DNA of 64,000 nt from Cryptomeria japonica (GCF_030272615.1 NC_081405.1:20911047-20975046); one strand, 5' to 3'. Shown: positions 21,258-32,853, counted from the first letter of the stretch. The notes: generated by a model not told the origin, from the letters alone. Numbers and translations: made by a program.

Positions 21258-22420
21258 GCACTAGAGAGAGAGAGAAGATTTTGAATTTTAGAGGTAGCAA
21301 ATTTCAGTAAAACCAGCCAATCTTCTAGATTTAAGCTGTTAAATACAATCAGGACAATCTCCCGAAATTTCGGAAAAAATGTCTGGGACCGTGGCGCTCG
21401 GAGTGCACACGGTCCTTGCAACTTTTTTCGAAATTTGCAGGGATGAAAGTTATGATGATTTTACAGCTAACCTGAAAAAATTGAGTGATTTTACGATCTG
21501 TAGATAGGCCAAATTAAAGTTGCAATTTCAAAATTGAACCCTACCAAGATTGTCGAAAAATGCAAAATTTGAATTTTGAAAAAGAGAGGGAAACTGAAAT
21601 TTTGAATCTTATGATTTTAGAGGGAATGTTAATAGCAATGCAAGTTTTGAAATTTGAAAGTTGACTCAATTTCATGCAAAATTCAATTTTGAGAGCGGAA
21701 ATCAAAGTTGTTGTAATTAAGCACTTAATTTCAAAAGTCACAAATTGCCAAAAATTTGAATAAATCACTGAAATTTTGAATGAATGATAACACACTTTTC
21801 AGATTTAGGACTGTAAGAAACACAATTTTGACACAAATTTCAATTTCAACAATTTTTGAATGATTAGAAGCCTCAATCCAAGCAATCGCTAGACCAACTT
21901 TGACTGTAATTTTGAAAGTGTTAAAATTGATAAAATCAACCAAAATTCTGGATTTTAGCAGAAAAATACAGTAAGATCTAGCTCCCGAAATTTTGGAAAA
22001 AATGTCGGGGACGATGGCGCTCGGGGTGCACACGGTCCTCGCAACTTTTTTCCAAATTTTTAGGGATGAAAGATATTATGATTTTATTGCGGAATCCAAA
22101 GTTATAGCTGATTTGGAGATGTTTTGATCAGTGAAATTGTCGGACAAAGGTTGAATCAAGAGGGTTTCAAAAATTAGGGTTTTGACACTTAACCACTTAA
22201 TTTTCAAAATCAAAGCACAAATATGAATTGATAATTTGTAATAGAAGGGCAGATCTGAAACAAGCATTTAACAATTAAACATTTCACAAGTTTAATTACT
22301 TAAAAAGAAAATTTAGGGTTTTTATGCAATTAACCTCTAAAATTTTGCAAAAGATCAAACATGGAAATGTAATCAAGGAATCCAATTTTCAGATCTAACT
22401 ATGAATAATCAGAAAGGATG
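21258..22420 (-). other. Leader of element O with two copies of a conserved hairpin motif
   Basis: This 1.16-kb noncoding leader lies between the primer site and the gag ATG. Two roughly 90-base segments (21358-21446 and 21983-22072) resemble each other, with the shared core TGGCGCTCGG, then GTGCACACGGTCC. The first has perfect arms GGACCGTG (21386-21393) and CACGGTCC (21408-21415) around a 14-base loop. A third, related copy lies in the LTRs (1022-1058 and 22807-22843). The rest is AT-rich with many near-repeats of AAATTTTGAA type. Confidence 0.7.
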
Positions 22421-22438
22421 TTCACGTCGGGTTCACCA
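22421..22438 (-). other. Primer binding site of element O (tRNA-Trp)
   Basis: On the minus strand TGGTGAACCCGACGTGAA lies three bases after the 5' LTR. It matches the first 18 bases of the T primer site and then diverges. It marks 22442-23708 as the 5' LTR and fixes the element's orientation. Confidence 0.88.
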
Positions 22439-22441
22439 AAA

Positions 22442-23708
22442 TGTAAAGCGGAAAAATCAAACCCTAGTCGTTCTCCCCTCCCCAACTCCGAGGAGAGAGA
22501 AGGGAGAGTCACTAGGGTTGATGGTTTTCACTTAGGGGAGACTTTACATTCAAAAGAGGGGTTGAAACCCACAAGATCCAATCCCACACAAGGCAAGATT
22601 GGATGCTAAATGCGTTTCAAGGGTTAAGACAACAAGGCTACCCTCTTTTGTAAAGAATGTTGATAGAAGAATTAAGCTAGGAATGCATAGAAAGTGAGAA
22701 AGATTCGCTTATAAACTGAGTTAGGGATATAGGATGAAGCTGCGGACCTGGATGAAGCTGTAAAATGTCGAGACGGCGCTGTCCTGCAAATTTGAGCAAA
22801 AGTTGATGGGACGATGGCGCCCGGTGTGCACACGGTCCTCCGAAAAATCCGCGAAACGAAGGGGGATCTGTTCGTCTCTGCACAAGGATTCCAGATCTTC
22901 AATTTCAGCCGCGTACCTGCAACCTACACACAGGAAAGCGAAGACGATTGGGGGGTTAGGGATTAGGGGTTTTCCCTTAGGTCAAACCCCGGTTTTGGAA
23001 TTAACCAAGAAATGAGAAATGCTGTAAATGTAATGTAAAACAAGTACTAATACCTTGTTGTAAGGATGTTTGTATCCTTATATGCGAAGGTATAGATGTT
23101 GTTGTATGTTGTATGTTGTATGTTGTAGCATGTAATGTGTTGTAAGTGATCTCCTCTTCAATGGTTGAATCCTTGTCTTGAATGCAACACTTAGCCTTGA
23201 ATGGAGACTTAGAATGATCAATTGCTTGAAGGAATGCTTGAATGCTTGAATGCTTGAATGTTTGAATATCGTTTCCACCTTTTTTTCATCCTCCCCAAAT
23301 GAGAGAGGAAAAATAGTTTATATACTTGCCAATTAGGGTTAAAAGACTGATTTTACCGACCTTAGGCCGACCAGGAAATGTTATTTTCCAATTTGCAAAC
23401 AAAAAGGCCCGAAGTCCCATAGGAGACCGGGCCCAAAATAGGGCCAGGGACCAGGGCGCTGGGCGCCATGGTCCTGGGGGACCAGGGCGCTGGGTGCCCT
23501 GGTCCTGAAGGACCAGGGCGCTGGGCGCTCTGGTCCCACCTCCCGGGACAGCAGGGTGCAAGGAGGATCAGGCCAGGGTGCTGGAAAAATGCAGTTTTTG
23601 GTGTCGTGAGCAAGTTTCAGGGTCTCCATTCAGGTTCAGTGTTGCGTCGCCATCGTGAAGACCCAAATGCGGTCGAAATTGCAAGTGTCGCAATTTTAGG
23701 ACGCTATA
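22442..23708 (-). repeat. 5' LTR of element O
   Basis: This 1267-bp LTR is similar to 659-1863 throughout, with scattered substitutions and 62 extra bases. The extra bases are two more units of the GC-rich repeat GGACCAGGGCGCTGGGCG... at about 23450-23540. It begins TA instead of TG on the minus strand. The target duplication GTAAC follows at 23709-23713. Confidence 0.92.
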
Positions 23709-24129
23709 GTAACTTATTTTCCCTTGGCCACTAGTGTGGCCTTGTACCATTCTAAATGATTATCTGCTCCAAACATCTTTATAAATACCCACTTGCATCC
23801 AATGGGCTTCCTTCCTTTGGGAAAACTTACAAGATCCTAGGTGTCACAATTGTCCAAAGCCATCATCTACATGACATGCATGTAAGACTCACTTTCCTCT
23901 AAACAAAGAGCCTCCTTGAAGATCTAGGTTCATTGTCAGTATTCAGAAAATAAAATATACAATAGAAATCTGGTGGGTTATACTTGTAAATTGGATTTTG
24001 TTGTCTTGTGGACCTCGATCCTCAAGGAAGGAGTAATGGGCTCAACTTGTCCATTTTCCTCTGTTTGCTCATCATGCACATCATCTAAACTCTTTGAACC
24101 CTCTTCTTCTTCTCCATCCTTAGATCCAT

Positions 24130-24831
24130 ATAACTATTCTTCCACTTGAACGCATTCCTTCTTCTCAATCTTTATTTCGAAGTGCACTATCTTTGTCTCA
24201 TGCTTTGGTTGTTCTTCACTAGAGTAAACTCTAAACTCCTTGAAAATAACATCTCTAGAAAGAATAAATTTTCAGGTTAGAGGATTCCAAAGATTATAGC
24301 CTTTTACATTCTCTCTGTAACTAATGAAGATTCATTTTTGACCTTTTGGATCCAATTTAGATCTCTTATCTTGAGGTGAATGAACAAAATCCTCCCAACC
24401 AAAGACCCTTAATTTTTTAATCAAAGGATTTATACTTGTCCACGCTTCATAAGGAGTTTTGTCAATAAGAGCTAGATAAGGAGATCTACTAATAAAATAA
24501 CAACCAATACCAACAACTTCTGCCCAAAATCATCTATCAAGACTGGCACCACCCAACATGCTCCTAGCTATTTCCATTGCGGTTTGGTTCATTCTTTCTA
24601 CTACCCCATTTTTGGGGGAGTGTAAGTAGTAGTATTTTTCCTTGCATTCTTACAAAACTAATCAAATTCCCTAGAACAATTTTCACCCCCATTGTTAGTC
24701 CTCAACACTTAATCTAATTGATTTTCCACTAAAGCCTTAAATTCCTTCAACTAATCGAAAACTCGAGATTTAGAATGCATAAAATAAACTCAATTGTATC
24801 TTGAGAAATCATCAATGAAGGAAACATAATA
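24130..24831 (-). pseudogene. Copia integrase remnant of element A
   Basis: Several frames with stops preserve the integrase path: a FIDDFSR block, RTNNGGE around the second catalytic position (N where D is usual), a TYTPP/QNG-like block with the ERMN equivalent, and then SINPLIK, LRVFGW and RENVKGY, equivalents of the Copia C-terminal domain. The order and spacing are right, but stops and frameshifts are frequent. Confidence 0.7.
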
Positions 24832-25500
24832 TCAAGATTTACCCAAAGAAACAACATCCATTGGACCACACACATCCAAATGAATAATTTCTAATGATCT
24901 ATTTTCCTTATTGAATCCTTTAGAAAATGATGATCTATTATATTTACCAAACACACAATGCTCACTCAAATCATTTTTGCCAACACAATAATTAGAAAGA
25001 TCTTCAACAAACTTTTCATTTATAATGGTTCTAAGATCCTTTTCACCAATATGACCCAATCTTTGGTGCCACATCATACATGCATTTTCATTGTTAGTTA
25101 CATTGGCATAGCTAGGAAAAATAAAGGCATTAAGCCTAAACAAAGTCCCTATTTGAAATGCTTTATCTATCACCAAAATCCCTCTTACCAACTTATAACC
25201 AAACTTGACAAATGTCACATTCTCTCTAGAATAATTCAACTTGTATATACAAAGAATATTTCTTGCAAGTCTTGAAATACACAAAGCATTTTCAATGGTT
25301 TTTAATCTTCCATTACTGAAGCATAACTTTACCTTTCCTTTTCCAAAAACCCTCTTCATATTGTTGCCACCAAGGAAAATATCTCCACCATCATATTCTT
25401 TGTAAAATGAAAACCACTTCTTGTGAGGAGTCATGTGGTAGGAGGCACTTGAATCAATAAGCAAAACATCATCACTAACAATGTTATCTGAAATAAACAA
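24832..25500 (-). pseudogene. Copia protease and GAG-pre-integrase of element A
   Basis: This open stretch of about 222 codons shows the Copia protease site as LLIDSSASYHMT (usual form D-S-G-A, here D-S-S-A), the chain LGGNNMKRVFGKGKV, the pre-integrase motif WHQRLGHIGEKDL, a C-x-x-x-K finger remnant, and the first integrase block HLDVCGPM. It is an internal piece of a larger polyprotein, so the apparent start has no meaning. The protease substitution and the stops further downstream show decay. Confidence 0.8.
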
Positions 25501-25787
25501 AGCATTAGAATCATCATTGGAGGAACTTTCTATGGAGGTATCAACATTATTTTTCTTAAATCTACATTCCTACTTCACATGCCCTCCTTTCCCAAAATTC
25601 CAACACGTTACTTTTCTCTTTATGGGGGTCTTAATTTGATCGTCCTTTAGGCTTCTCCCTCTTTTAAACCACTTTAGGCTCTTTTATTTGGACCTTCATT
25701 GCATATGCAAGACATCTTGGTACACAAAATTCATAGAATTTCTTGTCATCCCTTCTGAAAGAAGTATGACAATCAAGTTGTCCATAT

Positions 25788-26149
25788 TTAGCTTTGTACT
25801 ATCATTACTAATTGTAGAAAACAATTCTACTATTGAGAGCAGAGGGAGGGGGTGAATTAGTAGTAGATTAAACTTTTAGATCCTTAATCAATTAAAAAAA
25901 TTGATAAACAAAAAAAAAAAGAATCAGAATTAAAAATAATGCAACCACATCTTGACACTAGTACACACGAAATTAGCTTTGTACTACCATTAATAATTGT
26001 AGAACACAATTCTACTATTGAGAGCAGGGGGGGGGGGGGGGTGAATTAGTAGTAGATTAAACTTTTATATCCTTAATCAATTAAAAAAAATTAGAATTAG
26101 AATTAAAAATAATGCAACCACATCTAGACACTAGTACACAAGAAATATG
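25788..26149. repeat. Tandem duplication of about 180 bp across an LTR end
   Basis: Positions 25788-25972 and 25973-about 26149 are two copies of one segment. Each starts TTAGCTTTGTACTA, which belongs to element A gag, then runs through the end of the B LTR (TGTAGAA-ACAATTCTACTATTG) to ACTAGTACACA. The second copy has a run of 15 G at 26027-26041 where the first has GAGGGAGGGGG. Confidence 0.8.
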
Positions 26150-27512
26150 TGCAAAACTTGGAATGGGAAAAAACACAGTGAGAAGAGTTGCTAGGATCTA
26201 CTGTCCTAATCCAACCTCACAAAGAAACAATGCATACACAATTTAAGGGAACCAACCCTAAGGAATCACCTAATTTCTTGCTTGAGAGCACCAAATCCTA
26301 CAACAACATCAATTGCAGTATTTGAGCATTAACTTAGCATCCTTGGGACATCAATCAAAAGGATGTTACAAACATAAACTATTACTAATTTATATATTTC
26401 CTCCAAAATAGAATTATTAAACTCCATAACACTTGAAATCTACAAGAAAATGTTGGCAATGTAACTCTATCAACTTCAAATATTCTTTTTTGACATGTTC
26501 AAAATAATCTCATTAAAGATTTCTATAACATATTATTGTTATATCATTTTTTAGAATACTAACAATTGACTCAATCCAAACTTATTTCATATGCAAAGAT
26601 ATATTACAACAACTATTATAGAGAGAAACTTTTAAAGTTACTTGATGCAAATTGACAAGTCTTTTCTATTTGATGCTCTAGAATGCTCAATCTTCATTCA
26701 CCATAGTAGAATGCATACACACATTTTCAACACCAAAATCATTGAACCTTTATAACCTTTATATAGAGAGTCTTTTTAGTTTTAACTACCCAAGCAATTG
26801 CAATTGATATTCTTTAAACAATTATTAACGTGCTTTTATAACACTTAGAAATAACAACAATAGACAGTTCGAAGGTTATAATTGAATGTGGTTGGTGACA
26901 ATTGTAACCATAAAAACCAATATGTGAATCAATTCAACCAATATTTCAAACTAATCCAAAACAAAAGGACTTTGAATGATATGATACACATTATATAGAC
27001 AATGAGCCCATGGATCAATCTTTATTATCAATGATTCAACTTTTGAACCTAAAAAACCAACTGTGTATCAAACATTTTTGTTTGAAATAATCATTAATTT
27101 ATAGATCATAAACATGGTTATTTCTTCTAAATGGGATGCAACCACAATGCAACAACAACAAATGTTAAAATTTTGTTAATGTTCGTCTTAAGAATCAAGG
27201 ATAGAAGCTTATTATTCTTCACCATGGTCAATTTCTTAGAAAGATCAATAATATCATAGTTATCATTCAAGTGGATTATTGATGTATGCAGATCCAGAGT
27301 ATTGTTATTACTTAAATTCTTGAAGATTGTCATATCACCATCTGAGACAACCAGATATGTGCATTTTACATTTATTAGACTAGGGTTTCATACATCAAAA
27401 TTTCTGAAAAATATCATTATCAACTTAGGGTTTCACAATCTTTTCAATTGTTGTTAATATGAATACATCTAATATAACTTGACATTAATGACAAACATAA
27501 ATATTTCTAACA
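25998..27512 (-). repeat. 3' LTR of element B
   Basis: On the minus strand it starts TGTTAGAAATATTTATG at 27512, right after the tract AAAGGGGGAGA, and ends GAATTGTGTTCTACA at 25998. A TATATAAA box lies at about 26757-26764. Its downstream two-thirds align with 31461-32507 until about 26985. Confidence 0.82.
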
Positions 27513-28210
27513 ATCTCCCCCTTTGGAATTGATGTCAAAAAAATCCAATTGACAACAACCTGTTCAATTTATATCCACACAATAATTTGAAAATGAAATC
27601 AAATCTAAATTTATATCAACAAAGCTCCTCCCTCAACAACAATCAAAGCATCTGCAAATCTAAATCTACAACAAATTTGAAATAAATCTTCATCAATTTT
27701 TCCCCCTTTTTCATCAATGACAAAGGGCCAAGGACATAAAATAAGGTAGTGAAATACTCCCCTTGAGAAAATTCTTTCTCGTGAATGGAATCAAAGAGAC
27801 AGAGAAGCCAAAACCTCAAGTTTCCATCTACACCAAAACCAACTTTCATCAACTTGCCCCAATAAACAATGTTTACCTTTTCCTTCTATGAGATCATAAA
27901 AATTAATATTTTTGTTCTTTTTATTTTAGCAATTAACCTTCTTGATTTGATTTTTCTAATTTAATATCATTAAGCATTAAAGATTACAAAGTATCCATTG
28001 CCACACATTTGAATAACACAGCAAATTATATTTTAATCCTTCAACATACCAAACATTATGTGTTTCTAAAGTACCATTAATGCTCAAAGAACCTTCACCA
28101 TGAATCTAAACTGATGATTTGTCACCAAATTTCACTGCACCACCATTTGAATTGGTAAAAGTGATGAACTTACTCTTATCAATAGTCATCTATTTTGAGC
28201 ATCTGTTATC
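27513..28210 (-). pseudogene. Protease fragment and 3' end of element B interior
   Basis: The minus strand shows a Copia protease stretch (about 28000-28210): decayed D-x-x-C-S-K and DKSKFI, then GGAVKFGDKSSV and HNVWYVEGLKYNLL, equivalent to the D protease region. The sequence then leaves the Copia path. About 450 bases of AT-rich sequence with no recognised domain follow before the polypurine tract at 27514-27524. Integrase and RT were lost in this deletion. Confidence 0.65.
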
Positions 28211-28214
28211 TATT

Positions 28215-29127
28215 ATCAAAAGATTAATATGTTTCTTAGCATGAAAATAAATCTAAACAATCATATTTTTCTTAGACTTCTTTCCTTCCTTCTTTTTCCA
28301 TACTTTCTTTGTTTCTTTCTTGAAATTATTAGGATCACTCGAGAACTTATTTCCACTCTTCCTTTGTTTTGCAAAACTCATGTTACATTGTCTTGCAATA
28401 TGACCAACATTTTGATGATTATAATAGGCTACGTTGAAATCCTTTAAACAATCAAAATTAATTTCTACTAACAAAGTTAGTTCTCCTTGTTGACATAACT
28501 CTACAATCAACTACTTTATGACCAAAATAATTGCAAAAGTTACAATAACCATAAAAATAGGGATAAAACTTGTTAAGTAAAACTCTTCTTGTAGGAGGAA
28601 ACCATTGTGGATACCATTTCTACCTTTGGACTTTAACATAACCATTGTCATTAACATTCTTGTTGAAATAACTACTTGTGCTAGAGCTTTGACTTTCACC
28701 AAAACCCAAACCAGATTTGTTCTTGTCTACTCTTTAACATGCTAACATTTCATCCAACATATTAAAACTCTTCACAAACTTTAATCTTGTTTCAAACTCA
28801 CTTTTTAATTATTCAAGATTATTTTGTAAAGCCACTGCTTTATTTTCTAATATCAAACATTCTTTAGATTTCAACAAAAAATCATAATTTATTGCCTCTT
28901 CACTTTTCTTGGCCTCTTCAACTTCATCTTTCAGAGTGATAATCATTTGATAACTTTCTTCAAGGTATTTCTTTAGTGCTTCATTTTTTTCCAATGCATA
29001 GGTCTTTTGTTTGCTGTTCTCTTTCTTCAGTCTTCTGATTTTGTCTAAGGCACATAACACTTCACCTTCAAAGTCTATCTCTCCTTCAAGATCATGTAAA
29101 ACATTATTACTTTAATCTTGAATAATT
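28215..29127 (-). pseudogene. Element B gag, C-terminal part (coiled coil and zinc knuckles)
   Basis: The minus-strand frame at 28809-29060 encodes a charged heptad-type helix (LDKIRRLKKENSKQ... to ...ECLILENKAVALQNN), a likely coiled coil of about 80 residues. Downstream pieces carry zinc-knuckle remnants: CNFCNYFGHKVVDC at about 28495-28545, and a second whose first cysteine has become tyrosine (YYNHQNVGHIARQC) near 28385-28430, followed by a lysine-rich tail. Stops and frameshifts break it. Confidence 0.7.
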
Positions 29128-29132
29128 GATCC

Positions 29133-30410
29133 TGTAGCGTCCTAAAATTGCGACACTTGCAATTTCGACCGCATTTGGGTCTTCACGATGGCGACGCAAC
29201 ACTAAACCTGAATGGAGACCCCGAAACTTGCTCATGACACCAAAAACTGCATTTTTCCAGCACCCTGGCCTGATCCTCCTTGCACCCCGTTGTCCCGGGA
29301 GGTGGGACCAGAGCGCCCAGCGCCCTGGTCCTTTAGGACCATGGCGCCCAGCGCCCTGGTCCCCCAGGACCATGGCGCCCAGCGCCCTGGTCCCTGGCCC
29401 TATTTTGGGCCCGGTCTCCTATGGGACTTCGGGCCTTTTTGTTTGCAAATTGGAAAATAACATTTCCTGGTCGGCCTAAGGTCGAGAAAATCAGTCTTTT
29501 AACCCTAATCGGCAAGTATATAAACTACTTTTCCTCTCTCATTTTGGAGGATGGGAAAAAGGTGAAAACAATATTCAAACATTCAAGCATTCAAGCATTC
29601 AAGCATTCCTTCAAGCAATTGATCATTCTAAGTCTCCATTCAAGGCTAAGTGTTGCATTCAAGACAAGGATTCAACCATTGAAGAGGAGATCACTTACAA
29701 CACATTACATGCTACAACATACAACATACAACAAACAACAACATCTATACCTTCGCATATAAGGATACAAACATCCTTACAACAAGGTATTAGTACTTGT
29801 TTTACATTACAGACATTTACATTTACAACATTTCTCATTTCTTGGTTAATTCCAAAACCGGGGTTTGACCTAAAGGCAAACCCCTAATCCCTAACCCCCC
29901 AATCGTCTTCGCTTTTCTGTGTGTAGGTTGCAGGTACGCGACTGAAATTGAAGATCTGGAATCCTTGTGCAGAGACGAATAGATCCCCCTTCGTTTCGCG
30001 GATTTTTCGGAGGACCGTGTACACGCTGGGCGCCATCGTCCCGTCAACTTTTGCTCAAATTTGCAGGACAGCGCCATCTCGACATTTTACTGCTAATTCC
30101 AGGTCCGCAGCTTCATATCATATCCCTATCTCAGTTTATAAGCGAATCTTTCTCACTTTCTATGTATTCTTAGCTTAATCATTCTATCTACATTCTTTAC
30201 AAAAGAGGGTATCCTTGCTATCACAACCCTTGAAACTCATATAGAATCCAATCTTGCATTGCGTGGGATTGGATCTTGTGGGTTTCAACCCCTCTTTTGA
30301 ATGTAAAGTCCCTCCTAAGTGAAAACCATCAACCCTAGTGACTCCCCCTTCTCTCTCCTCGGAGTTGGGGAGGGGAGAACGACTAGGGTTCGATTATTTT
30401 CCGCTTTACA
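29133..30410 (+). mobile_element. Solo LTR of the O family, inverted relative to O
   Basis: The sequence runs from TGTAGCGTCC to CCGCTTTACA, 1278 bp, closely similar to the reverse complement of both O LTRs. The 5-bp duplication GATCC flanks it at 29128-29132 and 30411-30415. No primer site or interior adjoins it, so it is a solo LTR, presumably left by LTR-LTR recombination. It has three units of the GC-rich repeat (about 29308-29396) and a TATATAAA box at 29517-29524. It splits the B gag frame. Confidence 0.94.
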
Positions 30411-30415
30411 GATCC

Positions 30416-31446
30416 AACAACCATGAATAATATCACACATTTGTCAACATCAAACTCATACTCATTGTTGTCTTTTGAATTTGTGATATCTTCTTCTTGG
30501 ATATACAATCTTTTCTTGTTCTTTGAAGAATTTCTTTGCTTGTAATGAAACCAAGTTGTATTTTTCTTCTTAAAGTCTTCTTCATCATCTTTATCATTTC
30601 TACCACATGGGCACTTAGTAACGAAGTGCCCAATCTTTCCACAATTGAAGCACTTAAAAGACAACTTCCCTTTGTACTTGCCAAAACCTTTTAATTTTTC
30701 TAATAATATATATCTTCATCAGTATCACTTTTATTCATAACCTATCTCCTTTGCTTTCTTTGTTTCTTTAAATGCAACTTCTCTTTTAGAATTATCTTCA
30801 CCAACCATTCTCATATCATATGCTATAATAATTATATGCAGACCATCAACTATAGTTTTATTAAGATCCATGGGTTCTTCAATTGCATAAATTTTTTAGT
30901 CATATCTTGAAGGCAAGGATCTTAACACTTTCTGAACAACATCATCTTTTATGTCTTCTCCAAGACCTTTAATTGCATTGACAATCTCATCAACCTTAAG
31001 ATGATAATCAACAATATGCTTTTCTTCATTAATCTTTGCACTTCACCTTGTATGTTTGTAACTTTTCTTGCTTAACTTTGACATCACCTTCATAAATATT
31101 CTTTAGTTTGTCCTAGATTTCTTCAATAGATTGACAATACATCACTTTAACAAAATCAATATTAGATAAACCACAAAAAAATGTGTTCTTTGTCTTTACA
31201 TTATTTTCAAATTCTCTCTCATCAATAGAATTAGTTAGAGAAGTTGTAGGTATTGGATAAACATTTACAACAAACATCCATACATCAAACCCCAAAGAAG
31301 ACAAATAACTATCCCTTCTAATAATCCATAAATAATAATTGGTACCATCAAATAAAGGTGCTTTATTTGAGGAGGATCCTTCTCAACAATCCATGTGTTC
31401 TTTATCCAATATCTACCTAAATTGATTAAGCCTTTTTAAGTACCAG
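30416..31446 (-). pseudogene. Element B gag, N-terminal part
   Basis: The minus strand carries a decayed Copia gag. At 31113-31304 the segment SSLGFDVWM...NPFVKVMYC-like parallels the D gag at 36770-36965 (UBN2-type gag). At 30590-30664 a CCHC knuckle CFNCGKIGHFVTKC is intact and followed by an acidic, lysine-rich tail. Intervening parts contain stops. The frame continues past the solo LTR into the coiled coil at 28809-29060. Confidence 0.75.
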
Positions 31447-31458
31447 GATTTGATACCA
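31447..31458 (-). other. Primer binding site of element B (tRNA-iMet type)
   Basis: On the minus strand TGGTATCAAATC follows the LTR end TTCTACA after two bases. The usual plant Copia site is TGGTATCAGAGC, so the last bases have drifted. Confidence 0.65.
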
Positions 31459-31460
31459 AT

Positions 31461-32507
31461 TGTAGAACACAATTCTACGAAGGAGAGGGGGGTGAATCAA
31501 TAGTATATTAAACTTTTAGATCTTTAATTAATTAGCTATTCTTGATAAACTAAAAAACTTAGAATTGGAATTGAAAAGAATGCAACCACATGTAGACACT
31601 AGTACACAAGAAATATGTTGAAAACCTAGATGAGAAAATCCACGATGAGAAGAGCTACTAGGATCTACCATCCTAACCTAGCCTCACAAAAAAATAAGAT
31701 ATACCAAATATAAGGGCAACAACACTAAGGAATCACCTATTTCCTTGCATGAGAGCACCAACTCCTACAACAACATGAACTACATAATCTAAGCACCAAT
31801 CCAACATCCTTGGGATATCAACCAAAAGGATGTTACAAACATTAATTATTGCTGATCTATATTTCCTTCAATTTTTTTTATTAAACTCCATAACACCTAA
31901 AATCGACAAGCAAATGTTTACTATGTAACTCTATCAGCTTCAGATATTCTTTTCTAATATGTTCAAAATAATCTCATCAAAGGTTTCTATAACATATTGT
32001 TATATTATTTTTAATACTACTAATGATTGACTCAATCCAAACATCTTTCATATGCAGAGATATATTACAACAACTATTATACAAAGAAACTTTAAAAGAC
32101 ACTAGATGCAAACTGATGAGACTTTGTTGTTTGATGCTCCAAAATGCTCACTCTCTGTGCTCTTTCTTTCTAATAATCTTGTTAATCGATTGTGTATGAC
32201 ATAATTCTCATCTTCATTCACCATAGTAGGATGCTTACACACATTTTCAACGTGCCTAAATCATTAAACCTTTACACCCTTTATATAGAGAGTCTTTTTA
32301 GTTTTACCAACCCAAACAATTGCAATCGATATTATTTAAACAATAATTAATGTACTTTTGTAACACTTAGAAAGAACAACAATAAATAGTTTGTAGGTTA
32401 TAATTGGATGTGGTTGGTGACAATTGTAACCATAACAACCAATATGTGGACTAATTCAACCAATATTTCAAACTTTTCCAAAACAAAAAGGTCTTTGAAA
32501 GATATGA
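31461..32507 (-). repeat. 5' LTR of element B, truncated
   Basis: It aligns with 25998 to about 26985 of the 3' LTR, including the terminal GAATTGTGTTCTACA, a TATATAAA box near 32280 and the promoter-side CCAAAACAAAA stretch. Similarity stops at about 32507, so roughly 500 bases of upstream U3 are missing and no target duplication can be checked. Confidence 0.75.
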
Positions 32508-32853
32508 TCTAAGTGGTTGTGTTAAACCTCATGGACTCACTAGGTTGGCTTCCATCTTCACTCTAGAAGAATGACAACACCCATACCATTAGTGTCATAC
32601 TAGCATTTGAAGCACATCTAAAGATTATATGGTCATGTACCACCATAAACCTCTTAATTTGGAGGACAAGCCTTTCCCAAAGTAGCCTTTATCTCAACAC
32701 ACAAACACATAGTGTGAGCACTATCCCTCACTAATATCGGTGCACCATGAGGAAAAAATGATTGAGAAGTCTTAATCTAGGCTAAAGTTCTCTAGGGAAG
32801 TCCTCCAAATACTCAAGGTATGTGAGGCACAACCATGGACACTAGTCAATCAT
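32508..32853. other. Unclassified spacer between B and C
   Basis: These 346 bases match no element that I recognise here, and no reading frame is persuasive. It may be older host or repeat sequence. Confidence 0.4.

Larger units (their letters stand above)
659..23708 (-). mobile_element. Element O: non-autonomous Ty3/Gypsy (Tat-type) retrotransposon, gag-pro only, split by element T
   Basis: Two related LTRs (659-1863 and 22442-23708) bound the element and 5-bp duplications GTAAC flank it at 654-658 and 23709-23713. In minus orientation the order is 5' LTR, tRNA-Trp primer site, leader, gag-protease frame, 3' noncoding region, polypurine tract, 3' LTR. Removing the 15.2-kb nested element T leaves about 5.37 kb of interior, which has no reverse transcriptase, RNase H or integrase. 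Family knowledge: plant Gypsy elements that keep only gag-pro depend on enzymes supplied by autonomous relatives. The first dinucleotide of the 5' LTR is TA instead of TG, a point change that leaves the duplication intact. Confidence 0.93.
23714..25812 (-). mobile_element. Element A: old Ty1/Copia fragment (end of gag to start of RT)
   Basis: Minus-strand remnants occur in Copia order: the end of gag with a decayed CCHC knuckle (about 25565-25610), protease and pre-integrase (24832-25500), integrase (about 24130-24870), and the start of reverse transcriptase with the hallmark GCKWVF and LVAKG (23714-23840). Element O interrupts it right after LVAKG, and element B abuts it within gag. No LTR of A can be assigned with confidence. 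Confidence 0.78.
25998..32507 (-). mobile_element. Element B: non-autonomous Ty1/Copia, internal deletion derivative
   Basis: In minus orientation B has a truncated 5' LTR (31461-32507), a tRNA-iMet-like primer site, gag with UBN2-type and CCHC domains and a coiled coil, a fragment of protease, a polypurine tract and a 3' LTR (25998-27512). Integrase and RT are missing entirely, the interior passing from protease to about 450 bases of untyped sequence and the polypurine tract. The gag is split by a solo O-family LTR at 29133-30410. Its 3' LTR abuts the gag of A, so B probably inserted there. Confidence 0.78.

Noticed and set aside
29212-29479. Pro/Gly-rich frames on both strands of the O-family LTRs (also near 1503-1846 and 23286-23629)
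   Set aside because: They come from the GC-rich 31-bp LTR repeat, shift between frames with unit number, and show no conservation as protein.
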